Positions 17,395 through 27,372 of a stretch of 64,000 bases of DNA are shown here, piece after piece. This DNA comes from an uncultured Alistipes sp. GTDB taxonomy: Bacteria; Bacteroidota; Bacteroidia; Bacteroidales; Rikenellaceae. The first letter of the stretch is position 1; each line of letters opens with the position of its first letter. The notes beneath the pieces are model-generated. The model was not told the DNA's origin. It saw only the letters and a list, made by a program, of their open reading frames with translations, and made no database searches. The stretch is from the NCBI GenBank assembly GCA_949285535.1, contig CASDZP010000006.1, positions 1 to 64,000 of the forward strand, given 5' to 3'. The position numbers were made by a program, and so were the translations under genes.

Positions 17395-18357
17395 TTAATT
17401 ATTTGTATTTCTGAAGATGTTTATCCTATTTTCGATGTTCTCTTCGAGAGACTCTTTATAGAGCCACGGTTCGGCGCTGTGGAAGTCGCCAACATTGATA
17501 AAATCTAGATAGGGTGAATATTCGCTTCCGCTGTAACCTTTAACCACGAGGACATTTTCTTTCGGTGATACCCTTACGGTGATTGTGTCCTGAAGTGTGG
17601 CGGGGGTGTCGTCCGTACGCCAGTTTACGGGGTTGATACAGAACGCGCACGGTGAGGCTATGACGGGTTGTATGTATTTTATGTCACTTACGGAGTTGTA
17701 ACATATGGTTACGCCGATGTCATCCGCACCTTTTGCCGCCCTGATGTTTTTTGTGACGAGTGTGTCCGTCGGTGTGACCTTGTATCCGATTACGTATGCC
17801 GCTACAAGCTGTTCTTTAACCTCTTCAGGCATTATTTTCAACAATTCGACAACCATTTTGCCTCCCTGACTGAATCCTGCCAAGACAAGAGGTCTGTTCG
17901 GGTCTCTCTTTTTTAAGAATGTGTCGAAAGCGCGTCGTACGTCCGAAAAGGCGGTTTTGAAGCACTCGTTTATGTAATCCTCGTTTCGGGTGACCCATAC
18001 GTCTATTGTCAGATGTCTGTAAAACGGAGAGTAAAAATTGTTCCCTTTGCCCATGTAGTCGGCGATTTTGGAAATCTCTATCGTCATGCGGTCTCTGTGG
18101 GTCTTGTTGTACGCGTCGGCATAATGGCATACGGCTCCGCTTTCGGTAGTCCAGTCCTTCTCCCATGTGGAGACGAGATAAAAGACATCGGCGCCGTCAT
18201 TCGCATTGTCGTTCTCTTTCGTGTACCAGAAAGTGTTGTCGGAATAGTCGGGAGCATCGGGAATGTAGCTCTGCGCCTCGCTTTTGCCGCATCCGACAAG
18301 CAGGAAACAGAGCGTTATAGCCCATATAAATGGTTTTCTTATCATGTTTTTAGTCAT
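17395..18357 (-). CDS. DUF3089 lipoprotein (alpha/beta-hydrolase fold)
   Basis: A 320-residue protein with a lipoprotein signal ending in LLVGC (Cys at about residue 23). The DUF3089 pattern is clear: DAPDYSDNTFWYTK near the N-terminus, DVFYLVSTW, SPFYRHLTI, and a nucleophile elbow GFSQGG. It is an alpha/beta-hydrolase-fold family with presumed esterase/lipase activity; substrate unknown. Translation may start at 18357 or at the ATG four codons later (18345). No partner gene is adjacent. Confidence 0.85.
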   Translation of the reverse strand: MTKNMIRKPFIWAITLCFLLVGCGKSEAQSYIPDAPDYSDNTFWYTKENDNANDGADVFYLVSTWEKDWTTESGAVCHYADAYNKTHRDRMTIEISKIADYMGKGNNFYSPFYRHLTIDVWVTRNEDYINECFKTAFSDVRRAFDTFLKKRDPNRPLVLAGFSQGGKMVVELLKIMPEEVKEQLVAAYVIGYKVTPTDTLVTKNIRAAKGADDIGVTICYNSVSDIKYIQPVIASPCAFCINPVNWRTDDTPATLQDTITVRVSPKENVLVVKGYSGSEYSPYLDFINVGDFHSAEPWLYKESLEENIENRINIFRNTNN

Positions 18358-18567
18358 ATTTGTTTGTGTGTGAATGTTTTTGTTTCGTGTGATGCGTACA
18401 AATATAGCATAAATTTATGTCGTAGTCGATTTGAGAGAAAACAAATCCCGTTTTAGTGCATCATTATCAATTTAGAACATCATCATCAATAAAAGATGTT
18501 TTTATGGCTGTAATTTCGGCTGTTTTCGTGTGATTCCGAGACGTTTTGAAATTTATAGGCGGCTAAT

Positions 18568-18600
18568 TTTGTATGCGCATCGAAAGTTTTGTTATCTTTG
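18568..18600 (+). promoter_or_regulatory. Promoter of the YfhO-ftsX unit
   Basis: TTTG (18568-18571), 21 bases, TATCTTTG (18593-18600). It gives a leader of about 18 bases to ATG 18623 and excludes the longer frame starting at 18530. Confidence 0.82.
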
Positions 18601-18622
18601 TGGCGAATGTGTTAAATTAAGG

Positions 18623-21028
18623 ATGAATATGCTCAGAAAAGCTCTGCCACACATAATAGCGTTAGTAGTTTTCGCTGTAATCTCAATGGTCTATTTCGCG
18701 CCCCAGTATGAGGGCAAGGTTGTCAGACAAGGTGACGAGATACAGGCTCAGGGAATGAAGGGAGGCATCGACGAGCATATCGAGAAATACGGAGAACATC
18801 CGCAGTGGGCGCCGAACATGTTTTCGGGTATGCCCGCTTATCTTATAGACATGAACTATGACGGCCGAATCGTAAAACATACGGGCGACCTATTCTATTT
18901 CCTCGGAAAACCCGCGGGATTCTATTTCGTGCTGATGGCGGGATTTTACCTTATGCTTCTGATTTTCGGCGTGAATCCGTGGATGGCGATAGCAGGCTCG
19001 GTGGCATACGGTTTGTCCTCATATTTTATAATAATATACGAGGCGGGGCACATCACGAAACTGATGGCTATGGCATGGGCCGCGCCTATGGTCGGTGCCG
19101 TCTTTTTGGCGTATAAACGCAACTTGTGGCTCGGAGCGTCGCTTGCGGCGTTCTTCGGCTCTATCGAGATAAGCTGTTCACATCCGCAGATAACGTACTA
19201 TTTCGTTTTTGTGTTGGCGGGGCTTGTGATAGCCATGCTTTATGACGCCGTTAGGGAAAAGTCGTTGAGGCAGTTTGCCGTGAAGACAGGCGTATTGCTG
19301 TTGGCGGGCGCGCTCGCTGTCGGCTCGAACGTGGTGCAGTTGTACTACATAAACGAATACTCTAAAGAATCGACCCGTTCGGCAAGCGAGCTTAAAGGCG
19401 ATCCCGAAGCGGAGGCGAACAAGACGAAAGGTCTCGACAGAGATTACATAACGGCATGGAGCTACGGTAAGGCGGAGACATTCAATCTCCTTATACCAAA
19501 TCTTATGGGCGGCACAAGTAGCGGCGGATTCTCGTCTGACGGCGAGGTGGCGGAGTCGCTGAAACCTTACGGCGCATCCAATATGGCGGTAGCTTTGCCA
19601 GGGTATTGGGGACCGCAACCCGGAACGTCGGGACCCGTATATATAGGTGCGGTGGTCATATTCCTTGCCGTAATGGGGCTGTTCCTTCTTAAAGGAAGCG
19701 TCAAATGGTGGCTCGCGGGCGTCAGCCTGCTTGCCGTAATGTTGGCTTGGGGTAATCATTTCATGCCGCTGACCGACTTTTTCATAGATTATGTTCCCGC
19801 ATACAATAAGTTCAGGACGGTGTCGATGATTCTCGTCATCGTCGAGTGGAGCTTCCCGTTGCTCGCCATGTTGGCATTGAAAGAGGTTATGGACGGGAAG
19901 TGTCCGACAGAAAAGGTGGTGTCAGCCGTGAAGAAGAGCCTCTTCATAACGGGCGGCATAGCTCTGTTTTTCCTTGTGGCGGGCGGCATGCTGTTCGACT
20001 TTACGGGCGAATATGACGGAAGTATGGGACTTCCAGCCGACGTAATGACGGCGATGAGCATTGAGAGAGCCGATATGCTCAGGGCAGACGCATTACGTTC
20101 GCTCATTTTCATATTGCTGACGGCGGGCGTGATGTTCGCATGGCTGAAAAAAGGACTTTCGACGGGTAAAACGGCGATACTTCTTGTTACGCTCGTTCTT
20201 ATCGACATGATACCCATAGATAAAAGGTATCTTAACTATGACCATTTTCATCCACGTCACAAAGCGGTGGGCGTAACCCCCACGGAGGCTGACAAACAGA
20301 TAATGGCTGACCCCGATCCCGATTTCAGAGTCGCCGACATGACTACAAGCCTCTTTGCCGATGCCACATCCTCTTATTTCCATAAGTCGGTGGGCGGTTA
20401 TCATGCCGCAAAACTGCGCCGCTATCAGGAATTTGTGTCGGAATACCTTTCGGGCGGAGATTTGAAGGGATACAACATGCTCAACACCAAATATTTCATC
20501 ACGAAAGACGAGAAAGGTAATCCGCAAGCCGTATATAACGATATGGCGCTCGGTAACGCGTGGTTTGTCGATTCGATAGTCGTGGCGGATGACGCCAACG
20601 CCGAGTTCGAGGCGATAGCGGACATAGACCCCGCACGCACAGCCGTTATCGACAAACGTTTCTTGGGAGCGGGTATGCCCTCTACGGAGGTCGATTCGAC
20701 GGCGACGATAAAACTTACCGAATGGAGGGCGAACAGATTGGTTTACCGTTCTGATTCTGATATTGACGGTGTGGCGGTCTTCTCCGAAATATATTATCCG
20801 CACGGCTGGAGCGCGACGATAGACGGAAAAGAGGTTCCTGTTTTGAGAGCCGACTATATATTGAGGGCTCTTGAAATACCTGCTGGCGAGCATGAGATTG
20901 TATTCGAGTTCTCCGCGCCTCACTTCTCTCTCATGAAGAGCGTGACCGCCGCAAGCTCGATAATAATACTTGCGGGTGTGGCTCTCTCTGCCGCTCTGAC
21001 CCTGCGCAGAAAACGAAAAATATCGTAA
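18623..21028 (+). CDS. YfhO-family polytopic membrane protein
   Basis: An 801-residue integral membrane protein with about 12-13 helices and a large extracytoplasmic C-terminal domain. The order matches the YfhO family: an N-terminal helix, then FSGMPAYLID, repeated hydrophobic segments to about residue 540, a soluble part containing MLNTKYFI (a strong YfhO signature), and a last helix at the C-terminus. The family has a GT-C glycosyltransferase-like fold; Gram-positive members glycosylate cell-wall polymers, and the Bacteroidetes role is unknown. ftsX starts 4 bases downstream. Confidence 0.85.
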   Translation: MNMLRKALPHIIALVVFAVISMVYFAPQYEGKVVRQGDEIQAQGMKGGIDEHIEKYGEHPQWAPNMFSGMPAYLIDMNYDGRIVKHTGDLFYFLGKPAGFYFVLMAGFYLMLLIFGVNPWMAIAGSVAYGLSSYFIIIYEAGHITKLMAMAWAAPMVGAVFLAYKRNLWLGASLAAFFGSIEISCSHPQITYYFVFVLAGLVIAMLYDAVREKSLRQFAVKTGVLLLAGALAVGSNVVQLYYINEYSKESTRSASELKGDPEAEANKTKGLDRDYITAWSYGKAETFNLLIPNLMGGTSSGGFSSDGEVAESLKPYGASNMAVALPGYWGPQPGTSGPVYIGAVVIFLAVMGLFLLKGSVKWWLAGVSLLAVMLAWGNHFMPLTDFFIDYVPAYNKFRTVSMILVIVEWSFPLLAMLALKEVMDGKCPTEKVVSAVKKSLFITGGIALFFLVAGGMLFDFTGEYDGSMGLPADVMTAMSIERADMLRADALRSLIFILLTAGVMFAWLKKGLSTGKTAILLVTLVLIDMIPIDKRYLNYDHFHPRHKAVGVTPTEADKQIMADPDPDFRVADMTTSLFADATSSYFHKSVGGYHAAKLRRYQEFVSEYLSGGDLKGYNMLNTKYFITKDEKGNPQAVYNDMALGNAWFVDSIVVADDANAEFEAIADIDPARTAVIDKRFLGAGMPSTEVDSTATIKLTEWRANRLVYRSDSDIDGVAVFSEIYYPHGWSATIDGKEVPVLRADYILRALEIPAGEHEIVFEFSAPHFSLMKSVTAASSIIILAGVALSAALTLRRKRKIS

Positions 21029-21031
21029 GTC

Positions 21032-21898
21032 ATGGCAACGAACCGTTCAACACGAAGCGCATACTATATATCCACGTTAAGCGTGTCGATGATACTGTTC
21101 CTTTTGGGTGTGATTGCCTACACGGTAATCAATGTCTCGAAAGCGTCCGAACAGCTCATGAATGACATGTGCATAACGGTGCTTATAAAAGACGGAATAA
21201 AGAAAGACGAGCTGAAAGCTCTTGAAAAGAGCCTTCTGGCGACTTCGGGTGTCGAAAGACTTGAATATACATCGAAAGAGGATGCCGCCGCCGAGTTCAG
21301 GGCGTTCGCGGGTGAGGACATAAATGTGTTTCTCGACGAGAATCCGCTTCCCGCCTCTTTCGACGTGCATCTGAAAGACAGTTATGACGCTCCCGTGGAG
21401 CCCGAAAAGGTAGCCGCAGAGCTTAAAAAACTCAAGGGGGTGGGGCAGGTGCTATATCAGAAAGAGGTGCTCGAACAGGTAAGCTATAATGTATATAAGG
21501 TGAGGATAATAATAGCCTCGTTCCTGTTGGCGCTCGTTGTGATAAGCATTATCTTGATAAGCAACACGATAAGAATGGTCGTGCACAGCAAGCGATTCCT
21601 TATAAAAACCATGCGACTTGTCGGCGCCACAGACGAGTTTATCCGCGCGCCTTTCATCCGTGACGCGCTCTATCAGGGGCTGTCGGCGGGTGTGACCGCT
21701 CTTGTGATGCTTACGGCGGTTATTCTGGCGATAGGATACTTCTCGCCCAATATGCCGTTGGTTATGGAGGATGTCAAGACATTGGGACTTCTCTATGCGG
21801 CGATAATGGTGACGGGTGTCGTTATCTGTCTCTCTTCGACGGCTATAACGCTCCGCAGGTACCTGCGCATAGACAATAACTCGCTTTACATATATTAA
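21032..21898 (+). CDS. ftsX: Cell-division permease-like protein FtsX
   Basis: A 288-residue inner-membrane protein with four helices: one near residues 15-37, then a periplasmic domain of about 120 residues, then three at about 160-182, 207-230 and 250-272. FtsX forms an ABC-type complex with FtsE that activates peptidoglycan hydrolases at the septum. LIKTMRLVGATDEFIRAPFI is the family signature at the cytoplasmic loop. No ftsE is in the window, as usual in Bacteroidetes. The genes downstream keep the conserved Bacteroidetes order. Confidence 0.93.
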   Translation: MATNRSTRSAYYISTLSVSMILFLLGVIAYTVINVSKASEQLMNDMCITVLIKDGIKKDELKALEKSLLATSGVERLEYTSKEDAAAEFRAFAGEDINVFLDENPLPASFDVHLKDSYDAPVEPEKVAAELKKLKGVGQVLYQKEVLEQVSYNVYKVRIIIASFLLALVVISIILISNTIRMVVHSKRFLIKTMRLVGATDEFIRAPFIRDALYQGLSAGVTALVMLTAVILAIGYFSPNMPLVMEDVKTLGLLYAAIMVTGVVICLSSTAITLRRYLRIDNNSLYIY

Positions 21899-21935
21899 TA
21901 TTAACATCCACGACGAAACAGATACAGATTCCACG

Positions 21936-22208
21936 ATGAAAAAAGAGACAAACAAAAACAAGGGTGTGACCGCTCCCGACAAACAGTCCAAAATGGCTTT
22001 CGACAAAACGAACTATCTGCTCATCGCCGCAGGTATCGTCATATTGATAATAGGCTTCGCCCTTATGGCGGGCGGAGGCAGCAGTGATCCCGCCAATGTC
22101 TTTACGGGTGACGAGCTGTTCAGTTTCAGACGCATAACGCTCGCTCCGATTGTGGTGATAGGCGGTTTCGCCTTTATCGGATACGCCATAATGAAACGTC
22201 CGAAATAA
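21936..22208 (+). CDS. DUF3098 membrane protein
   Basis: A 90-residue protein with a polar N-terminal tail and two transmembrane helices (about 28-45 and 66-85). FDKTNYLLIAAGIVILIIGF and the ability to keep the order ftsX-DUF3098-uppP identify it as the small DUF3098 protein found at this place in many Bacteroidetes. Function unknown; the neighbours suggest an envelope role. Confidence 0.88.
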   Translation: MKKETNKNKGVTAPDKQSKMAFDKTNYLLIAAGIVILIIGFALMAGGGSSDPANVFTGDELFSFRRITLAPIVVIGGFAFIGYAIMKRPK

Positions 22209-22271
22209 AGACGGAAATATCATCAACAGGTCATAATAAATAAATCGCGCGAACGCAATAAAAATCGTAAT

Positions 22272-23057
22272 ATGTCATTGTTAAACGCAATATTGCTCGG
22301 TATTTTGCAGGGACTTACCGAGTTTCTTCCCGTCAGCAGCAGCGGTCATCTCGAGATTTTGAGCCATATACTCAATGTCAATAGCGAGGAGAACCTTTCG
22401 TTCTCGATTGTGGTACACGGTGGTACCGTCCTCAGTACCATTGTCGTATTCAGAAAAGAGATATGGCAACTTCTGAAAGGTCTTTTTCAGTTCAAATTCA
22501 ATCCCGAAACGGAATATCTCGCCAAGATAGGCGTGTCGCTGATACCTATTCTCGTAGTCGGCCTTTTCTTTAAAGACGAGGTGGAGAGCCTTTTCGGCGG
22601 TGGTCTCCTTCTTGTAGGCTGCATGCTTCTGCTAACATCGTTGCTCCTGTTCTTTGCGTCGAGACATCGCGGTAATGGCCGTCCGATAAGCTATCGTGAT
22701 GCTTTCGTGATAGGTGTGGCGCAGTCTGTGGCTGTTCTTCCCGGTCTATCCCGTTCAGGTTCTACAATATCGACGGGTCTCATGCTCGGCAATAAACGTG
22801 AGGAGGTTTCGAGATTCTCGTTCCTTATGGTGCTTATTCCCATTATCGGCATGAACTTCCTCGATATAATGAAAGGTGAGTTCAGCGAGTCGGCTCTGCC
22901 TGCGGGCGTGTTGCTCGGAGGTTTTATCGCCTCTTTCGTGACGGGTGTGCTGGCTTGCCGCCTTATGATAAAGATAGTGAACAAAGGCGGTCTCGGTTGG
23001 TTCTCGCTCTACTGCCTCGTTGTGGGTACGGTTGTCGTCGTATGGTCGTTAATATAA
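22272..23057 (+). CDS. uppP: Undecaprenyl-diphosphate phosphatase
   Basis: Dephosphorylates undecaprenyl pyrophosphate to recycle the lipid carrier for peptidoglycan and other envelope polymers. The 261-residue membrane protein has the two family motifs: GLTEFLPVSSSGHLE near residues 15-30 with the catalytic Glu/His pair, and LPGLSRSGSTIS near 155-170. About eight helices. It sits 64 bases after DUF3098 and 14 bases before truB, so it is co-transcribed. Confidence 0.97.
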   Translation: MSLLNAILLGILQGLTEFLPVSSSGHLEILSHILNVNSEENLSFSIVVHGGTVLSTIVVFRKEIWQLLKGLFQFKFNPETEYLAKIGVSLIPILVVGLFFKDEVESLFGGGLLLVGCMLLLTSLLLFFASRHRGNGRPISYRDAFVIGVAQSVAVLPGLSRSGSTISTGLMLGNKREEVSRFSFLMVLIPIIGMNFLDIMKGEFSESALPAGVLLGGFIASFVTGVLACRLMIKIVNKGGLGWFSLYCLVVGTVVVVWSLI

Positions 23058-23071
23058 TATAGAACGGCGAG

Positions 23072-23842
23072 ATGAGAGACTTTACAACCGACAAGGATTT
23101 GACGCAGGGACATGTCCTCACCGTTGACAAGCCGTACGGGTGGACCTCGTCCGATGTGGTGCGAAAAATTCGCTATCTGCTTCGTTCCGCCGGCTATCGC
23201 AAGATAAAGGTGGGTCATGCGGGTACTCTCGACCCCCTTGCAACAGGTGTGTTGATAATCTGCATAGGAAAGGCGACCAAATCAGCCGACGCGCTTCAGG
23301 CGGAGGAGAAAGAGTACCTCGCCTCTATAAGACTCGGTGCCACAACCGCAAGTTTCGATTTGGAGCATCCCGTCGATGCCACCTATCCGACGGAGCATAT
23401 AACCGCCGACATGGTTAACGAGGCGTTGAAGTCGATGTGCGGAACGCAGGAACAGGTGCCGCCAATCTTCTCGGCGAAACAGATAGACGGAAGACGTGCT
23501 TATGACTATGCGCGTGAAGGCGAGCAGGTCGAGATAAAGCCGAATATCATCACCATACATTCGGCTACGGCGGTTGAGATGTCGCTTCCCGACCTCGTTG
23601 TCGATATAGTTTGCTCGAAAGGTACATACATACGCTCTTTTGCGCGTGATTTGGGTGTCGCGCTTGATAGCGGCGGTCATCTTACGGCTTTGCGCAGGGT
23701 TCGTTCGGGAAATTATACGCTCGACGACGCCTATACGATAGAGCAGATAGAGGAGATATTGAGACCCGTGCAGCCTCAATTTAAAGATACCACATCAAAA
23801 AAGAATATCTCGCCACATGCCTCGCATACGGAGGGAGAGTAA
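23072..23842 (+). CDS. truB: tRNA pseudouridine-55 synthase TruB
   Basis: Makes pseudouridine 55 in the T-loop of tRNAs. The 256-residue protein has KPYGWTSSDVV near the N-terminus and the catalytic aspartate in GHAGTLDPLATGVL. YDYAREGEQVE and KGTYIRSFARDLG are further family motifs. The last 20 residues are a polar tail. It is the last gene before a terminator; queA follows with its own upstream region. Confidence 0.97.
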   Translation: MRDFTTDKDLTQGHVLTVDKPYGWTSSDVVRKIRYLLRSAGYRKIKVGHAGTLDPLATGVLIICIGKATKSADALQAEEKEYLASIRLGATTASFDLEHPVDATYPTEHITADMVNEALKSMCGTQEQVPPIFSAKQIDGRRAYDYAREGEQVEIKPNIITIHSATAVEMSLPDLVVDIVCSKGTYIRSFARDLGVALDSGGHLTALRRVRSGNYTLDDAYTIEQIEEILRPVQPQFKDTTSKKNISPHASHTEGE

Positions 23843-23847
23843 AATGT

Positions 23848-23887
23848 TTCGGGTGTCGTCATGACCAGGCGACACCCGAAGTTTTTT
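23848..23887 (+). terminator. truB terminator
   Basis: 11-bp perfect stem TTCGGGTGTCG (23848-23858)/CGACACCCGAA (23870-23880) followed by six T. It separates queA from the upstream operon. Confidence 0.92.
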
Positions 23888-24047
23888 ATTGTGTATGAGG
23901 GCGATAAAACGTCTGTTTTTTGCTGTTGAACTGAAAATGTAATTTTTGTTACAAAAAAGTGAAACAAAAAACGCTTTTCCTCGTATATATTATATATTTT
24001 GTCAAAACTGAATCTTTGTCAAAGATATTACATTGTAAGTCAATAAC

Positions 24048-25097
24048 ATGAAACTCTCTCAGTATAATTACAAGCTCACGCCCGACATGCTTGCCAAATA
24101 TCCGGCGGAGAACAGAGATGAATCGAGACTGCTTGTTCTCGACCGTAAGACGGGCAAGGTTGAGCATAAGATATTCAAGGACATAATCAACTATTTCAGG
24201 GACGGAGACGTATTCATATATAATAATACCAAGGTTTTCCCCGCACGCCTTTACGGTAACAAGGAGAAAACGGGTGCCGAGATAGAGATATTCCTGTTGA
24301 GGGAGCTTAATGCCGAACAGCGTCTGTGGGATGTTCTAGTTGACCCCGCAAGAAAGATAAGGATAGGTAACAAACTATATTTCGGTGATGATGATTTGCT
24401 GATAGCGGAGGTTATCGACAACACCACATCGCGAGGCAGAACCCTGCGTTTCCTTTTCGACGGTGACCATGAGGAGTTTAAAAAGGCGCTCTTCTCGCTC
24501 GGTGAGACACCGCTGCCCAAATGGATAAGGGAGAAGGTCGAGGACATCGATGCGGAACGTTATCAGACCGTTTTTGCAAAACATGAGGGTGCCGTCGCCG
24601 CGCCGACTGCCGGTCTCCATTTCAGTAAACATCTGCTCAAAAGGCTTGAGATAAAAGGTATCAAGGCTGCCGAAATAACACTCCATGTTGGATTGGGTAA
24701 CTTCCGCAACATCGACGTTGAAGACCTGACCAAGCACAAAATGGACTCGGAGCAGATAATAATAGAGCAGGAGGCTGCCGACATAGTAAACGAGGCAAAG
24801 GATAAAAACAAACGTATCTGCGCGATAGGTACAACCGTGATGAGGACAATCGAAAGCTCGGTGACCACGCAGGGGCGGATAAAACCCGTGACAGGCTGGA
24901 CCAACAAGTTTATAATGCCTCCATACGACTTCTCTGTGGCGGATTCAATGGTGACGAATTTCCACATGCCGCTGTCCACGCAACTGATAATGGTTTCGGC
25001 GTTTGCAGGCTATGACCTGCTGATGGACACCTACAACCTAGCAATAAAGGAGGGGTATAAGTTCGGAACTTACGGTGACGCGATGCTCATCCTCTGA
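24048..25097 (+). CDS. queA: S-adenosylmethionine:tRNA ribosyltransferase-isomerase
   Basis: Makes epoxyqueuosine in tRNA wobble positions from the preQ1 base. The 349-residue protein carries the family motifs [40 protein letters not shown] and [18 protein letters not shown]. Other queuosine genes are not in the window. The 200-base gap upstream is A/T-rich and contains TTTTG and CTTTG elements but no clean promoter match. Confidence 0.97.
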   Translation: MKLSQYNYKLTPDMLAKYPAENRDESRLLVLDRKTGKVEHKIFKDIINYFRDGDVFIYNNTKVFPARLYGNKEKTGAEIEIFLLRELNAEQRLWDVLVDPARKIRIGNKLYFGDDDLLIAEVIDNTTSRGRTLRFLFDGDHEEFKKALFSLGETPLPKWIREKVEDIDAERYQTVFAKHEGAVAAPTAGLHFSKHLLKRLEIKGIKAAEITLHVGLGNFRNIDVEDLTKHKMDSEQIIIEQEAADIVNEAKDKNKRICAIGTTVMRTIESSVTTQGRIKPVTGWTNKFIMPPYDFSVADSMVTNFHMPLSTQLIMVSAFAGYDLLMDTYNLAIKEGYKFGTYGDAMLIL

Positions 25098-25103
25098 TAT
25101 AAG

Positions 25104-25136
25104 AAAGGCTCTCGAAACAATACTTCGAGAGCCTTT
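25104..25136 (+). terminator. queA terminator
   Basis: 13-bp stem AAAGGCTCTCGAA/TTCGAGAGCCTTT with a seven-base loop, directly after the stop codon. Confidence 0.88.
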
Positions 25137-25237
25137 TGCTTATAAATCGAAAGAGTAGGGCTTCATCTTTGTGTGTGCCTTCAACGGGGCTCTTTTGAAG
25201 AGATTGAAAATTTTAACCAAACTTAACCTTATACTTC

Positions 25238-25268
25238 TTTGCTTTTTGAATAAAATTTGTTATATTTA
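25238..25268 (+). promoter_or_regulatory. Promoter of the alpha-glucan operon
   Basis: TTTG (25238-25241), 19 bases, TATATTTA (25261-25268). The predicted leader is about 90 bases and contains a strong ribosome-binding site (AAAGGAGA) about 12 bases before ATG 25367. Confidence 0.7.
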
Positions 25269-25366
25269 CACAAAATAAAAAGGTGACGCCGGAGATTCTT
25301 TTTCCGGGCATTCAAAACACCGGAAACATAAGAACTCTCAACCCAAAGAAAGGAGATCATCGCATT

Positions 25367-27322
25367 ATGATAGAATTAAAGTTCCATCAGCAGAATCTTG
25401 TCAATCTGGAATATTCTCTCACACGTGAGTTTATTTCGGCGAATCGTGCGGGCAGCTACATGAGTACGACGATAACATGCTGCAATACCAGAAAATATCA
25501 CGGACTTATGGTTTGTCCCATAAGCGATTCGTCGTCGGATCGTTACGTTCTGCTGTCGAGTCTTGACGAAACGGTCATACAGCATGACAGGAGCTTCAAT
25601 CTGGCGCTTCACAAATATCCCGACAATTATGAGCCCAAAGGGCACAAATACATCACTTCGTTCGAATATTCTCCCACTCCCGCCATTACATACCGTGTCG
25701 GCGGCGTTGAGTTGCGTAAGGAGATGTTGTGGTTGCACGATGTTGACAGACTGATGATAAAATACACTCTGTTGGAGGCTACATCGCCCACACGGCTTCA
25801 GCTTCGTCCTTTCCTCGCTTACAGAAGCATAGACTCGCTCAGCCACGCCAATATGGAGGCGTCGGGTCATTCTACCCCTACGGACGGCGGAGTGAGTGTG
25901 AAACCTTATGCCAATATGCCGGCTCTCTATATGCAGATAGACAGCCCGAACGAGTTTATTCCCGCTCCCGACTGGTATTACGATTTCGAATATTCAAAAG
26001 AGGCGGAACGAGGTTATGAGTGCAGGGAAGATTTGCTTACACCGGGTATATTCGAGTTTCCTATCGCCAAAGGAGCGAGCGTGATAATATCATGCTCGCT
26101 CGAAAAGGTGAATCCCGAATTGCTTAAGGATGAGTATGCCACTGAACTAGCGCGTCGTTCCGACAAAAATAATTTCAAACGTTGTCTTCAGCACTCCGCA
26201 CGTCAGTTCTTCGTAGGTCGCAACAACAGAGAGGAGCTGATTGCAGGTTATCCGTGGTACGGGATGCGAGGCAGGGATGCCCTTATGGCGTTGCCGGGTC
26301 TTGCCCTTACACAGGGTCACAGAGAGAAATATATCGGCAAGATGATGGAGGTGCTCGACAACCTTATCGCCGAACGAAAAGAGGGTCTCTTCCCGACATA
26401 TCATGGTGACTATTCTTGTTCGGATACATCGCTCTACTTCTTCTATGACATGTATGAGTTGGAGCGTTATATCGGCAAAGAGCAGATATGGGAGCGTTAC
26501 GGACAGGTGATGAAAGAGATTCTGGACGCCTATGTGAACGATACTCTTTCGAGAGGCGTCGTAATGCACGACAACGGTCTGATATGGGCTGACGGTAACG
26601 GAAAACCGCTCACATGGATGGACGCGCGCACATCGGACGGCGTCGCCGTGACAGAGCGAAAAGGTTATCAGGTCGAGGTCAACGCCATGTGGTACTCTGC
26701 CGTTTGCTATCTTCTCGACATGGGACGTCTCTTCTGTGACCGAGAAGTCATTGACAAGTGGGACGGTCTGCCCGAAAGAATCAGGGAGAGCTTCGTATCC
26801 ACATTTATGCTCAAGGAGGGGTATCTCGCCGACTATGTAAACGATACGGAGGTGTCGAAAGCGATAAGACCGAATCAGCTGTTTGCGTGCGGTCTGCCTT
26901 ATCCCCTGCTGGATGACACACAGATTATATCTATTCTGAATACGGTTGACCGTTATCTCGTTACACCGAAAGGTTTGCGTACCCTTTCACCTGACCATCC
27001 CGATTACAAGGGGCTTTATGAGGGCGATGAGAATGCCAGAAGCCAATCGACGCATCAGGGGTCTGTACGTCCGTGGATGCTTGTACCATATATTGCCGCC
27101 AAGCTGAAAGTACACGGAGTCGATTATCTCGAAAAGGTGGACGAAATGCTGGATGCCATGCGTGAGGAACTTACCGAATATTGCGTCGGTTCGATAGCCG
27201 AGATATATGAGGGTAATCCTCCGTTCAGAGCTCGCGGAGCAATCTCTTTCGCGGTCAATGTGGCTGCCATCTTGAAACTCACAGAGATGTTTGAACAGAT
27301 GAGAGAGTCAAGCGAGAGATAG
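25367..27322 (+). CDS. Glycogen debranching enzyme (amylo-alpha-1,6-glucosidase type)
   Basis: A 651-residue cytoplasmic enzyme expected to cleave alpha-1,6 branches of glycogen. The N-terminal domain (about 1-270) has SLTREFISANRAGSYMSTT and CNTRKYHGL, typical of bacterial GDE N-domains. The catalytic (alpha/alpha)6 domain follows: AGYPWYGMRGRDAL, LPGLAL, IWADGNGKPLTWMDAR and QVEVNAMWYSAV. ATG 25367 is chosen for its AAAGGAGA site; an upstream in-frame start at 25283 lacks one and lies close to the promoter. It is the first gene of a three-gene operon. Confidence 0.93.
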   Translation: MIELKFHQQNLVNLEYSLTREFISANRAGSYMSTTITCCNTRKYHGLMVCPISDSSSDRYVLLSSLDETVIQHDRSFNLALHKYPDNYEPKGHKYITSFEYSPTPAITYRVGGVELRKEMLWLHDVDRLMIKYTLLEATSPTRLQLRPFLAYRSIDSLSHANMEASGHSTPTDGGVSVKPYANMPALYMQIDSPNEFIPAPDWYYDFEYSKEAERGYECREDLLTPGIFEFPIAKGASVIISCSLEKVNPELLKDEYATELARRSDKNNFKRCLQHSARQFFVGRNNREELIAGYPWYGMRGRDALMALPGLALTQGHREKYIGKMMEVLDNLIAERKEGLFPTYHGDYSCSDTSLYFFYDMYELERYIGKEQIWERYGQVMKEILDAYVNDTLSRGVVMHDNGLIWADGNGKPLTWMDARTSDGVAVTERKGYQVEVNAMWYSAVCYLLDMGRLFCDREVIDKWDGLPERIRESFVSTFMLKEGYLADYVNDTEVSKAIRPNQLFACGLPYPLLDDTQIISILNTVDRYLVTPKGLRTLSPDHPDYKGLYEGDENARSQSTHQGSVRPWMLVPYIAAKLKVHGVDYLEKVDEMLDAMREELTEYCVGSIAEIYEGNPPFRARGAISFAVNVAAILKLTEMFEQMRESSER

Positions 27323-27372
27323 AGTGAAAAAAGTGAAAATATAAATAAAAAGAAAAGGAGTAATACCAAGAA